DNA of 64,000 bases from Halalkalibacillus sediminis (GCF_002844535.1 NZ_PJNH01000004.1:8074-72073); one strand, 5' to 3'. Numbered from the stretch's first letter, positions 1 to 7,712 are shown. Notes: generated by a model not told the origin, from the sequence alone. A program made the numbers and translations.

Positions 1-2
1 GA

Positions 3-1787
3 ACATTCTATGAAGGTCAGTCTCACGTGACGCACAAAGAATACAGCCCATCCGGGTCACCCTATGCGGAATATCATACCGGTCCCAACAACCGTGTCGT
101 GTCCCAAAAGATGTTTGGCTATCACGGCCGCAGTATTCCAGGTCAAAACCCGAGCATGAAAACAACGGGCGGCTTAATGTATTACCATTACGATGGGATG
201 TCATCCGTTAGCGAACTCACAGATCGCCATGGCGATATTATCGAACGCTATCGATACGATGCCTTCGGTGGCCTCATGACGGGTATCACGGCACCATACA
301 ACACGAATAGTTACACGGGTCACCAATACGATCAAGATACAGGCTTAGTAGACATGCAAGCACGTGTGTATGATGCGAAGATTGGACGCTTCTTACAAGA
401 AGACACGTACCCAGGCACCTTAGACAACCCGTTGTCGCAAAACCGTTACGCGTATGTGATGAACGATCCGGTGAACTACTGGGACCCGACCGGACGTGTG
501 CCGGCAGACGTTCGAGCACAGGAAAACTTTACGGAATATGTTGAGGTTGGGAATTACCACGAACTGTGGAACTATGAATTCCAAAGTCATTATACCGTGG
601 GCGAACAGACCCAGAATTATCAAGAGCAAGTCAGTGAGGAAGCCATTACCCTGACGTGGGATGTCGTAACGACCGTCGGCTGGCATTATACAGCCACGCA
701 CCGAGCGAACTTCACGGAAGATGGGATACTCAAACCGGTGAATCGCAGCCCGGAAGATCACTATTGGTATGAGACCACGAGAGCCGGTTATGAAAAAGTC
801 ACCACAGCTGAAGAACTGATGGAACAGAACTATGAAAAGATCATTAAGCATGGTGAAGTTCCAGAAGGTAGCACTAAAGTGTCTTCAGCATCGATGAGTT
901 TTCATAATCCGCAAGAGAAATATCGTAGTGTCTTTTATTCAGGCGATTTCAGCGCCCCAGGTTTCACAGAGTTAAAAACGCACTTAACGACGCTTGCGAA
1001 ATCGAACTATGCAAGTATTCAGCAAATGGAAGAACAGAACAGACAGGCCCTTCATTATGAAGGAATTAGTCGTCCAACGGCACTAGATGATGTAAGAACG
1101 ATGAGCCGAAGCGACTTCCAGCAACAAATCAATCAAGCAGCTCGTGACTATGCTAAAGAGGAAAATGCTGTAACACCCGCAGTTGCTGTCATGCCAGTAT
1201 ACAATTTCTTTATTGGTGATGATGTTGCAACCCTAACCGATGGTGAATGGAATGCCTATGACATATTAGCGATTGCCTCCATCACACCGGCAGGTAAAGT
1301 GGTGAAGCTTGGGGACAAGGGCCTAGGTGCTGCAAAGTCCGGTTGGAATAAATTTACTAAGGGTACGGGTAATTCTAAAAGACCAGGAGGATATCTAAAA
1401 GGTGATATAGATGAACATGGTTATTTAAGTCCTGGAGTTAATCGTGCTCCAGGGAATAAAAATGTTGCTTCTGATAATCGGATACAATCACATCACCCTA
1501 TACAAAATGAATGGGCAAAAAGATGGGCTAAACAAGGTGGATTTGATTATAACGAGAATAAAGCTCCTGCTATTCTTTTGCCATCAAGCTCTGGGCAATC
1601 ACATGCAAAAATTTCTTCAATGCAGAGGCAAAGAAGGAAAAATGAGGGCTTTGATACTGATATACGTTATGAATTTAATGAAAGCTATAGGGAAATGATT
1701 GAAGCAGGTGTTGACCAAAAATCTTCACGAAAAGCACTTAAAGACGCATATAAATATTTCGATAATTTGGGAGGTTTCGTAAAATGA
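3..1787 (+). CDS. RHS-repeat polymorphic toxin, C-terminal part with HNH (SHH-like) nuclease tip; 5' end outside window
   Basis: The frame is open to the left edge, so only the C-terminal part of a much larger RHS/YD-repeat protein is present. The RHS core-associated region (RYRYDAFG, then GRFLQEDTYPG and NRYAYVMNDPVNYWDPTG) lies at about bases 240-495. A middle region of unknown function follows. A pretoxin segment (PVYNFFIGDDVATLTDGEWN) lies near base 1195. The last ~140 residues are the variable tip, with SHHPIQNEWAK near base 1487 and HAKISSMQRQRR further on, which fits an HNH/Endo VII nuclease of the SHH type; that subfamily name is inference. Base composition becomes AT-rich right after the Lys-Gly-Thr-Gly linker at 1359-1370, which suggests tip exchange. 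The stop overlaps the next gene by 4 bases (ATGA), the usual toxin-immunity coupling. Confidence 0.9.
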   Translation, partial: TFYEGQSHVTHKEYSPSGSPYAEYHTGPNNRVVSQKMFGYHGRSIPGQNPSMKTTGGLMYYHYDGMSSVSELTDRHGDIIERYRYDAFGGLMTGITAPYNTNSYTGHQYDQDTGLVDMQARVYDAKIGRFLQEDTYPGTLDNPLSQNRYAYVMNDPVNYWDPTGRVPADVRAQENFTEYVEVGNYHELWNYEFQSHYTVGEQTQNYQEQVSEEAITLTWDVVTTVGWHYTATHRANFTEDGILKPVNRSPEDHYWYETTRAGYEKVTTAEELMEQNYEKIIKHGEVPEGSTKVSSASMSFHNPQEKYRSVFYSGDFSAPGFTELKTHLTTLAKSNYASIQQMEEQNRQALHYEGISRPTALDDVRTMSRSDFQQQINQAARDYAKEENAVTPAVAVMPVYNFFIGDDVATLTDGEWNAYDILAIASITPAGKVVKLGDKGLGAAKSGWNKFTKGTGNSKRPGGYLKGDIDEHGYLSPGVNRAPGNKNVASDNRIQSHHPIQNEWAKRWAKQGGFDYNENKAPAILLPSSSGQSHAKISSMQRQRRKNEGFDTDIRYEFNESYREMIEAGVDQKSSRKALKDAYKYFDNLGGFVK

Positions 1788-2431
1788 TTGATTTATCCAA
1801 GGTTCCAGACTTGATCAGGAACACCTCAGCACGTGATATTGAAATCCAAGAAGTAGAAGATTTAATGAAAACTACATTACCTGATGCGTATAAGGAATTA
1901 TTAAGATATACGAATGGTTTTTCAATTGGTGGTGGTTTAATAATTTATGGGACCGAAGATATTGTGGAAAGAAACGAAACATGGGAAGTAGATGAATATG
2001 CGAGTGGTTATGTTGCAATCGGTGATGACGGTGGTGGAAATGTCTTCTTAATGTTGCAAGGTACAGAGGAAAGAAAAATATTTATAGTTGATTCTGGAGA
2101 TATGAATCCAAATCATGCTACTTTAATTACCTCAGATTTCATTAAATGGGTTAATAGTGGGTGCCTAAGTGAAACAGACGATAATCTAACTATAGACCTG
2201 CCTGATACTTGCAATATAGTGTTAGTAAAAGCGCCTAATGGTGGGCTAAAAGATTTAGTGAAAATAAAAAGTGTATTAGGGATAGATATATCAACGGCAG
2301 AATTACTAAAGGGTTCTAAAAATCCACCTTTTATACTAGTAGAGAAATTTCCATATGGTAAAGGAAAGAAACTAATCGAAAAATTGGGACCTATCGGTAC
2401 CGTTCTAAATGCAGTTCCTATTTACAATTGA
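1784..2431 (+). CDS. SUKH (SMI1/KNR4) family immunity protein with an L7/L12-CTD-like tail
   Basis: The first ~130 residues have the SMI1/KNR4 (SUKH) pattern: LPDAYKELLRYTNGF, then GYVAIGDDGGGNVFLM, and an acidic strand near Asp-Ser-Gly-Asp. SUKH proteins are the commonest immunity partners of nuclease-tipped polymorphic toxins, so this protein probably binds and blocks the HNH tip encoded just upstream. The start codon overlaps the toxin stop, so the two are translationally coupled. The last ~75 residues are not part of SUKH. Their layout (LVKIKSVLGIDISTAELLKG, then GKGKKLIEKLGPIGTVLNAV) resembles the C-terminal domain of ribosomal protein L7/L12. The SUKH call is firm; the tail assignment is my pattern reading only. 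Confidence 0.85.
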   Translation: MIDLSKVPDLIRNTSARDIEIQEVEDLMKTTLPDAYKELLRYTNGFSIGGGLIIYGTEDIVERNETWEVDEYASGYVAIGDDGGGNVFLMLQGTEERKIFIVDSGDMNPNHATLITSDFIKWVNSGCLSETDDNLTIDLPDTCNIVLVKAPNGGLKDLVKIKSVLGIDISTAELLKGSKNPPFILVEKFPYGKGKKLIEKLGPIGTVLNAVPIYN

Positions 2432-2449
2432 CTTTGTAATATTTTTTGT

Positions 2450-2487
2450 ACCTTGATTGGCTAATATGCCTCTCAAGGTCTTTTTTT
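2450..2487 (+). terminator. Rho-independent terminator after the first immunity gene
   Basis: ACCTTGA (2450-2456) pairs with TCAAGGT (2473-2479) and is followed by seven T. Nearly the same hairpin and loop occurs after the second immunity gene at 3479-3512, so the immunity 3' ends were probably duplicated with their terminator. Confidence 0.8.
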
Positions 2488-2534
2488 GTCAATGCTTTGC
2501 AAGGTAAATAAATAATACAACATTTCGGCTGACG

Positions 2535-2665
2535 AAAGCCACAAACATTGTTTATGGGATGTTAAAGCACAAAACAGCCTACGAATTGCCGATAATAAAA
2601 GAGAGAGGGGTAGTTTAAAATAAGGTGGTTGTTTTTTTATTTATAGCTTTTAAGATTACAACATA
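2535..2665 (+). mobile_element. IS110-family right-end remnant
   Basis: This ~130-base stretch matches the last codons and right end of the intact IS110 element at about 6153-6283. Shared blocks include ACAAAACAGCCTA, GAATTGCCGATAATA, GGTTGTTTTTTTATT and GCTTTTAAGATTACAACATA. The rest of the element is missing to the left. It ends exactly where the displaced toxin tip begins, at GGGTACGG. Confidence 0.85.
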
Positions 2666-2666
2666 G

Positions 2667-2975
2667 GGTACGGATGAAGGTGTTATATATAAACGTAGCG
2701 ATAAAAATCGCGGAGAGTATATTGGACAGGCAAAAAGTGACGACCGATTCAAAGCAAGACAGAAAGAACATGATAGAAGTAATCCTGATGCTGAATATAA
2801 GTTTAAGGAAGTTGGACGAGCTAAACCTGGAAAAGATTTGGACGTGCTTGAACAGAAAAAAATTAACCAAAATGGTGGGTTGCAAAAAAATGGCGGGAAT
2901 TTACAAAATAAACGAAATCAAATTAGTGAAAAGAAGTGGAAACAATATGGCATCGACCCACCTAATATGAAGTAA
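2667..2975 (+). pseudogene. Orphan polymorphic-toxin tip, GIY-YIG/URI-fold nuclease-like
   Basis: This frame is open from 2667 to the TAA at 2973-2975 (102 codons) and has no start codon or ribosome site, so it is a stranded C-terminal module. It begins Gly-Thr-Asp-Glu and then shows GVIYKR, EYIGQAK, RFKARQKEHDR, GKDLDVLEQKKINQNGG and NLQNKRNQIS. The GVIY...YIG pair followed by Arg/His and a Glu-Gln matches the GIY-YIG (URI) nuclease layout used as toxin tips in RHS proteins. An immunity gene follows 15 bases downstream. The IS110 right end replaces the RHS core. The region is probably not translated now. Nuclease fold: fairly confident; exact Tox-URI subfamily: inferred. Confidence 0.75.
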
Positions 2976-2990
2976 AAAAGGAGACTTACG

Positions 2991-3464
2991 ATGATAAGGA
3001 CAAAAAAGGTGAATGTGAACATTGGAGATGTGTTCGCAATAAAACTTGAACAGGATAGTTATAGTTATGGTCAAGTTATTGCTAAAGGAAGGATTTCTGA
3101 TTGTATGGTTGTATTTGATGTAGTGTCGAAAGAACATCCACCGGTTAGTGAAATCACGCCGAAACCAATTATTTTCTTGATACAGACTGTAGATTCTAGG
3201 ATTGAAGACGGTATTTGGGAGGTGATTGGGAATACATCAATACCGAGTATTAACTTTCCAATTTATAAAGTAGAAACTGAGGACGGGTATGTGTTGGTAG
3301 ACCATAGTGGAGAAGTTATTAAGGAAAACCCTAGCCCTTCAGAGATAGAAGGAGTTATGGAGTTGGAATCTTGGTCGCCCGTTAGTCTGGAGAAGGCAGT
3401 AAAAGCTAGGTTCATTACTGGTGAATGGGACTCGTATTATGATGATTTAATCTATGGGCAATAG
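2991..3464 (+). CDS. Imm26-like immunity protein
   Basis: This is a 157-residue all-beta-looking protein. Its N-terminus (VNVNIGDVFAIKLEQDSYSY, then GQVIAKG) matches the Imm26 pattern of a GDvFaIpL strand followed by a G-x-V strand. The C-terminus is acidic. It has its own ribosome site (AGGAG, 7 bases upstream of ATG) and sits just after the orphan URI-type tip, which is presumably the toxin it neutralises. Because the tip has lost its delivery protein, the gene may survive as an orphan immunity gene that protects against related toxins from sister cells; this is inference. It ends in a terminator shared with the first cassette. Confidence 0.7.
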   Translation: MIRTKKVNVNIGDVFAIKLEQDSYSYGQVIAKGRISDCMVVFDVVSKEHPPVSEITPKPIIFLIQTVDSRIEDGIWEVIGNTSIPSINFPIYKVETEDGYVLVDHSGEVIKENPSPSEIEGVMELESWSPVSLEKAVKARFITGEWDSYYDDLIYGQ

Positions 3465-3478
3465 TTCATATACTTTTG

Positions 3479-3512
3479 ACCTTGATTGGCTATATGCCTT
3501 TCAAGGTTTTTT
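3479..3512 (+). terminator. Rho-independent terminator, copy of the one at 2450
   Basis: ACCTTGA (3479-3485) and TCAAGGT (3501-3507) form the stem, followed by a T-run. The loop is almost the same as in the terminator at 2450-2487. Confidence 0.8.
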
Positions 3513-3767
3513 GACTTTAAGAACTTTATGTTAAAAACAATATAACTTTAGAATCAAAAAGTCATGATGGTTAGCAGAATTACGAGATTTGTAGCAGTGA
3601 CATTTATATAAAACAACCACACTAACTACTCGATTTATATTTACACACGAGAAGGACAAAGCTCGTAATGCTAAATGTGGTAACATACACTCACATAAGG
3701 CAAGTAAACAAAAAGAAGTCAGGATTGTTGAGTGGGACAAAACGAAAATGATTTGTTTGAGAAATGA
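3513..3767. other. Non-coding stretch, probably toxin-locus debris
   Basis: I see no gene with a start and ribosome site here. About 40 codons near 3640-3770 are open on the plus strand (HEKDKARNAKCGNIHSHKAS region) and could be the end of another lost toxin tip, but I cannot identify it. Confidence 0.3.
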
Positions 3768-3910
3768 GACTCCATGAAGGTTGTACCATCATGGAGTTTT
3801 GTTTAATTCTTGAATTACGTAATAGTAACGAGAATTGGGCGAGATGACATTTTACATGGCAGTGGTAGTTATGACATGGCATAGCTAACAAACTAACGAG
3901 ATCGTACAAG
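3768..3910 (+). repeat. Dispersed repeat, copy A, with hairpin
   Basis: This is homologous to 7331-7465. It starts with a perfect hairpin, ACTCCATGA (about 3769) with TCATGGAGT and a loop containing GGTTGTACCA. Next come the shared blocks GAGATGACATTTTAC, GGCAGT and CAAACTAACGA. The stem sequence differs from copy B while pairing is kept. The function is unknown; a terminator, an att-like site or the leader of an IS110 relative are all possible. Confidence 0.6.
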
Positions 3911-3977
3911 CTCGTGGCGATAAACAATGGGTAACGTGAATGAGTGTTTTTATATTCCCTGGCTTTAAAATTTTGGG

Positions 3978-4007
3978 TTGTATTTTTACTAGAGACGGTC
4001 GTATAAT
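3978..4007 (+). promoter_or_regulatory. Putative sigma-A promoter of the serine recombinase
   Basis: TTGTAT (3978-3983) and TATAAT (4002-4007) are separated by 18 bases and lie about 60 bases upstream of the recombinase start. Confidence 0.5.
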
Positions 4008-4069
4008 ACTCGCTATTCGTCAAAAAATCGTTACGAAAATTAAAATTTATGTAACGGGAGGGTGAGAAG

Positions 4070-4858
4070 TTGAACGTTGTTGGGTATATACGAGTCTCAA
4101 CTCAAGGGCAAGCAAGAGATGGATACAGTTTGAAATATCAAGAAGAAGAAATTAAAGCGTACTGTAAGGAACAAGGCTGGAACTTGATATATATTTTTAG
4201 AGATGAAGGAATTAGCGGTGCCAAATTAAATGAGGAAGCATTGGAAATAGACAGGGTGGGCTTACAGGAGATGTTGGCTCACCTTTCGTCTGTCCAAATA
4301 GATTATGTGGTGGTGCTGAATACAAGCAGGTTATGGCGCTCGGATATTGTGAAAGTGCTCATTCAACGAGAGTTGAAGAAATACGGTTGTGATATTAAAA
4401 GTATCGAACAGCCCTCGTATAGTATTCACCAAAAAGACCCTAACGACTTTTTGGTGAACGGATTGATGGAGCTATTAGACCAATACCAACGGCTTGAGAT
4501 AGCCCTTAAGCTAACAAAAGGAAGAAATAAAAAGGCGAAAGAAGGTGGTTATGCAGGAGGACGAACAACATTTGGCTATCAGAAAAAGAAAGGGGAAAAG
4601 GAACTCACCATCCATAATGGGCAAGCAGAGGTAGTGAAACGAGTGTTTGCGTTGAAAGAAGTATACAAGCGTATGTCCTTATCTAAGTTGGCAGAGGAAT
4701 TAAATAACGAAGGGTATACAACCACACTAGGGAAATCTTTTACGAAAGTACAAGTGAAACGTATTTTAGACAGACAAAGCTTTTATGAAGGGCTTTATAC
4801 ATACGGAAACATTCAAGCAAATGGCAAACATGAAGCAATTATTTCAACCATGACTTAA
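4070..4858 (+). CDS. Serine recombinase (resolvase/invertase family), probably C-terminally truncated
   Basis: The start is TTG, chosen because GGGAGGG lies 7 bases upstream and the frame opens with VVGYIRVST, the resolvase signature carrying the catalytic serine. The N-terminal ~150 residues are the resolvase catalytic domain (GISGAK, then NTSRLWRS). They are followed by the Recombinase DNA-binding domain (GRTTFGYQKK, ILDRQSFYEGLYTYG). The protein stops at 262 residues, at KHEAIISTMT, where large serine recombinases normally continue into a zinc ribbon and coiled coil. The IS110 left end begins just after the stop, so the IS probably cut off the C-terminus. It may once have mobilised or rearranged the toxin cassettes, but is likely inactive now. 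Confidence 0.8.
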   Translation: MNVVGYIRVSTQGQARDGYSLKYQEEEIKAYCKEQGWNLIYIFRDEGISGAKLNEEALEIDRVGLQEMLAHLSSVQIDYVVVLNTSRLWRSDIVKVLIQRELKKYGCDIKSIEQPSYSIHQKDPNDFLVNGLMELLDQYQRLEIALKLTKGRNKKAKEGGYAGGRTTFGYQKKKGEKELTIHNGQAEVVKRVFALKEVYKRMSLSKLAEELNNEGYTTTLGKSFTKVQVKRILDRQSFYEGLYTYGNIQANGKHEAIISTMT

Positions 4859-4895
4859 AAATGGAGCTCATTTTCTTATATGTTGTTATGTAACG

Positions 4896-4970
4896 ATGAA
4901 AATGCATAGGCTTTCGTACCAATGCGCACCGAAAGGTGAACGCTCGAACTAAGGTTGCCGGCATTTTCAT
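4896..4970 (+). ncRNA. Candidate IS110 bridge RNA region
   Basis: This is the non-coding left end between the recombinase remnant and the transposase. A 10-bp perfect stem encloses a loop region with CGTACC (4915-4920) and a small ACC...GGT hairpin. IS110 elements are known to encode a bridge RNA in a non-coding end that pairs with target and donor DNA. Complementarity of CGTACC to GGTACG next to both right ends is suggestive, but short enough to occur by chance. Confidence 0.4.
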
Positions 4971-4994
4971 TCTGTTGAAAAGGAGGATGCGTAT

Positions 4995-6233
4995 ATGCAC
5001 GATAAACAAAAATACTTGTATGTGGGTGTAGACTTACATAAGCAACAACATGTAGGTGTTACCATTAATTGTTGGCAAGAGAAGCTAGGGGAAATAACAT
5101 TTGATAATAAACCATCTGCTTTTTCTAAATTTCTATTAGAGGTAGATAAACAAAAAGAGGACGGAATGACCCTTGCATTTGGATTAGAAGATGTAGGTGG
5201 ATATGGGCGATCGTTGGCACAGTTTCTAGCAGACCATGGGCAACTTGTAAAAGAAGTAAACCCTGCGCTTTCCTACGCGGAACGAAAAAGCCATATGACG
5301 ACACAAAAAAGCGATAGTTGGGATGCGGAATGTGTCGCACGCATCTTAGTCAACAAACTGGAACACTTACCAGACGCGAAACCAGATGATTTATTTTGGT
5401 CTATTCAACAATTAGTATCGAGAAGGAATGCATTAGTAAAAGCGCAAGGCGCATTAAAGAACCAACTGCACATTCAATTGAACCACCATTATCCAAGCTA
5501 TAAAAAGTTTTTCTCCGAGGTGGATGGAAAAACAGCATTAGCGTTTTGGGAACGTTACCCATCGCCATCTAGTTTACAAGGTGTCACAATCAAGCAATTA
5601 ACCACTTTTTTATTAGATGCGAGTAACAATACATGTTCTGTGAAAAAAGCGAGTGAAATAGTGAAGCTAGTTGAAGAAGATGGACTGACAAAGAAACAAT
5701 ACCAAGAAACTAGAGACTTTCTAGTGAGAAGCATCGTCCGAGATATATCCTTTAAAAAGAAGGAAATGGGCTATGTGGAACGAGAATTAAAAGAGTTAAT
5801 GAGCTTACTAGACTTTCAACTAAATACAATGCCAGGGATTGAACTCGTCACAGCATCTGCCTTAATTGCGGAAATTGGCGATGTAAGACGTTTCCCGAGT
5901 GCCAACAAATTAGCACGATTCGCAGGGATTGCGCCTGTTTACTTTGGCTCTGGTGGAAAAGGAAAGATGCATAAAAGCAAAAGCGGAAATCGGGCGCTAC
6001 ACGCTTTATTTTACAACCTAGCAGTCCAACAAGTGCAAGTAGCAAAGGGAAGTAAACTGCCACGAAACCCAGTGTTCCATACTTACTATCAAAGAAAACA
6101 AAAAGAAGGCAAAACAAAGGGGCAAGCATTGGTTTGCATTATGAGAAGGCTAGTGAATATTGTATACGGATTGATGAAGTACAAAACAGCCTATGAATTG
6201 CCGATAATACAAGAGAAAGAAGAAGTTTTATAG
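4995..6233 (+). CDS. IS110-family transposase (DEDD)
   Basis: This 412-residue protein has a RuvC-like DEDD N-terminal domain: VGVDLHKQQHVGV (first Asp), FGLEDVGGYG (Glu) and SDSWDAECVARIL (two Asp). It also has the C-terminal IS116/IS110/IS902 domain (MPGIELVTASALIAEIGD, then RFAGIAPVYFGSGGKGK and KSGNRALHALFYN, with the conserved serine region). It catalyses RNA-guided recombination of the element without the usual inverted repeats or target duplications. AAGGAGG lies 8 bases upstream of ATG. Length and motifs are complete, so it may be active. Divergent partial copies lie at 2535-2665 and 7480-7712, so the family has visited this locus more than once. Confidence 0.95.
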   Translation: MHDKQKYLYVGVDLHKQQHVGVTINCWQEKLGEITFDNKPSAFSKFLLEVDKQKEDGMTLAFGLEDVGGYGRSLAQFLADHGQLVKEVNPALSYAERKSHMTTQKSDSWDAECVARILVNKLEHLPDAKPDDLFWSIQQLVSRRNALVKAQGALKNQLHIQLNHHYPSYKKFFSEVDGKTALAFWERYPSPSSLQGVTIKQLTTFLLDASNNTCSVKKASEIVKLVEEDGLTKKQYQETRDFLVRSIVRDISFKKKEMGYVERELKELMSLLDFQLNTMPGIELVTASALIAEIGDVRRFPSANKLARFAGIAPVYFGSGGKGKMHKSKSGNRALHALFYNLAVQQVQVAKGSKLPRNPVFHTYYQRKQKEGKTKGQALVCIMRRLVNIVYGLMKYKTAYELPIIQEKEEVL

Positions 6234-6284
6234 GGTTTCAAAACGGTTGTTTTTTTATTAGTAGCTTTTAAGATTACAACATAG

Positions 6285-6737
6285 GGTACGGGAAAAAGTA
6301 ATTTAGAAGTTAAATTTACAAAAAAATAACTTGCAACTAAACCGTCATATTCACCCACTCCAGATAAATGGACAAAAAAAGGCGGTACAGTAAAAGTTGA
6401 TGAAGATGGTACTTGGGTATATACAAATAAGAAGGGACAGACTGTAAGATACCCTAATGGTTATCCGGATTTCACTGAATACTCACACCCAACTGTTAAG
6501 CCTGTAGAAATTGAGATTGCAAGTCCAACCAATCGTCCTTTAGATTATAAAAACGCTAATATAAAGGCGAAATTGGATAAGTATTCTAATCCACCAGTAC
6601 CATTAATGAATAAGCCACCATTAGGATATATATGGCACCATCACCAAGATGGAAAAACAATGGTTCTTGTTCAAGAAAAAATTCACGCTGAATTTACTCA
6701 TACGGGAGGAGTATCGAGTGTGAATAAAAAGAGATAA
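6285..6737 (+). pseudogene. Orphan toxin tip, WHH-type HNH nuclease, with in-frame stop
   Basis: The frame starts Gly-Thr-Gly-Lys-Ser directly after the IS110 right end, meets one in-frame TAA at 6327-6329, then stays open to 6735-6737. The downstream part reads PDKWTKKGGTVKVDEDGTWV and ends GYIWHHHQDGKTMVLVQEKI followed by HAEFTHTGG. This is the WHH signature of an HNH/Endo VII toxin nuclease. There is no start codon or ribosome site, so it is a stranded tip like the one at 2667. The Gly-Thr-Gly start resembles the RHS linker at 1362-1370. The WHH assignment is confident; expression is unlikely. Confidence 0.8.
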
Positions 6738-6753
6738 GAAGAGGAGTATTAAT

Positions 6754-7203
6754 ATGGCTGAAATTTTGAATTCACATAAAAAGCTTTCGTTAGAAGAAAT
6801 TAAGGAATTTGAAACAGAAAATCAAGTAAGCTTTACTAAAAATTATATGGAATTTTTAATTCGATGGAACGGCGGATATCCTGAGCCCAATTTGTTTAAG
6901 ATTTCTGACGAACAGGGAGTAAGTGCATTAAATCAATTTTATGGGATTGGTGACATGTATAGTAATTTAGCGGATTACATTGATATATACGAATATAGGT
7001 TACCTGATGGATTTATCCCGATTGCAAACGATTCTGGAGGGAACGTAATATGTTTAGGTACCAAGGAGCCCTATTATGAAAAAATACATTTTTGGGATCA
7101 TGAACAAGAACCAGAAGATCCTGATGATATGAGTAATATGTATTTTTTAGCAAATGATATTGATGAATTCTTGAATAATCTATATGAGGACACTGAAGAA
7201 TAA
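6754..7203 (+). CDS. SUKH (SMI1/KNR4) family immunity protein
   Basis: This 149-residue single SUKH domain has SLEEIKEFETENQ, then YMEFLIRWNGGYPEP, GFIPIANDSGGNVICLGTK and an acidic end. It lies 16 bases after the stranded WHH tip, its expected target. The start ATG at 6754 has GAAGAGGAG about 7 bases upstream. Unlike the SUKH protein at 1784 it has no extra C-terminal domain. It is probably retained as an orphan immunity gene. A strong terminator follows at 7245. Confidence 0.85.
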   Translation: MAEILNSHKKLSLEEIKEFETENQVSFTKNYMEFLIRWNGGYPEPNLFKISDEQGVSALNQFYGIGDMYSNLADYIDIYEYRLPDGFIPIANDSGGNVICLGTKEPYYEKIHFWDHEQEPEDPDDMSNMYFLANDIDEFLNNLYEDTEE

Positions 7204-7244
7204 AAAGGAATACTAGCAATAAATTAAATTATACAGCCAACTTT

Positions 7245-7284
7245 AAAGCACTTGATTGTCACATAGACAACAAGTGCTTTTTTT
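7245..7284 (+). terminator. Rho-independent terminator after the third immunity gene
   Basis: AAAGCACTTG (7245-7254) pairs with CAAGTGCTTT (7271-7280), and the T-run continues to 7284. Confidence 0.85.
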
Positions 7285-7330
7285 GAGAAATTTATGCATT
7301 TGGACAACATAATGCTTTTGAAATTCAAAC

Positions 7331-7465
7331 TCATGATTGTTGTACCAACAAGGCATTATGTTTTAATACTTGATTTCTGAAAATAATAATGATAAATAGC
7401 CGAGATGACATTTTACTCGGCAGTTGGACTTATGATACTGCCAAACCCGCAAACTAACGATAATG
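7331..7465 (+). repeat. Dispersed repeat, copy B, with hairpin
   Basis: This is homologous to 3768-3910. AACATAATGC (about 7309) pairs with GCATTATGTT (about 7354), with TTGTACCA in the loop. It then has GCCGAG...CTCGGC around GAGATGACATTTTAC, followed by CAAACTAACGA. A decayed IS110 fragment follows immediately. Confidence 0.6.
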
Positions 7466-7479
7466 ACATAGCTCATTCT

Positions 7480-7712
7480 AGTGAGAAGTTTTGTCCGAGA
7501 CATTTCGTTTAAAAAGAAGGAATGAGCTATGTGGAAAGAGAATTAAAAGAGTTAATGAGCTTATTAGACTTTCACCTAGACTCCATGCCAGGCATTGATC
7601 TTGTAACAGCATCTGCTTTAATTGTAGAGATAGGTGAAGTAAGAACGGTTTCCAAACGCAACAAAATAGCACGATTAGCGGGATAGCGCCAGTTTACTTT
7701 GGCTCTGGTGTG
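7480..7712 (+). pseudogene. IS110 transposase fragment
   Basis: About 230 bases match the C-terminal domain of the transposase at about 5722-5953. Shared blocks include GAGAATTAAAAGAGTTAATG, CATGCCAGG, ACAGCATCTGC, TTAGCACGATT-like and TTTACTTTGGCTCTGGTG. Small insertions and deletions break the frame, and both ends of the gene are missing. Confidence 0.85.

Larger units (their letters stand above)
4861..6283 (+). mobile_element. IS110-family insertion sequence, apparently intact
   Basis: The element comprises a ~135-base non-coding left end, one transposase gene and a ~50-base right end ending ...TTACAACATA. The right boundary is supported by the second right end at 2535-2665: both stop at the same base before GGGTACGG. 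The left boundary is estimated. The left end has a perfect 10-bp inverted repeat (ATGAAAATGC 4896-4905 with GCATTTTCAT 4961-4970), as expected for the folded bridge RNA described for this family. It also contains CGTACC (4915-4920), complementary to the core of the flanking word. Confidence 0.85.

Noticed and set aside
420..851. 143-codon minus-strand frame inside the RHS gene
   Set aside because: It lies wholly antisense to a strongly conserved RHS core and middle region, with no start signal.
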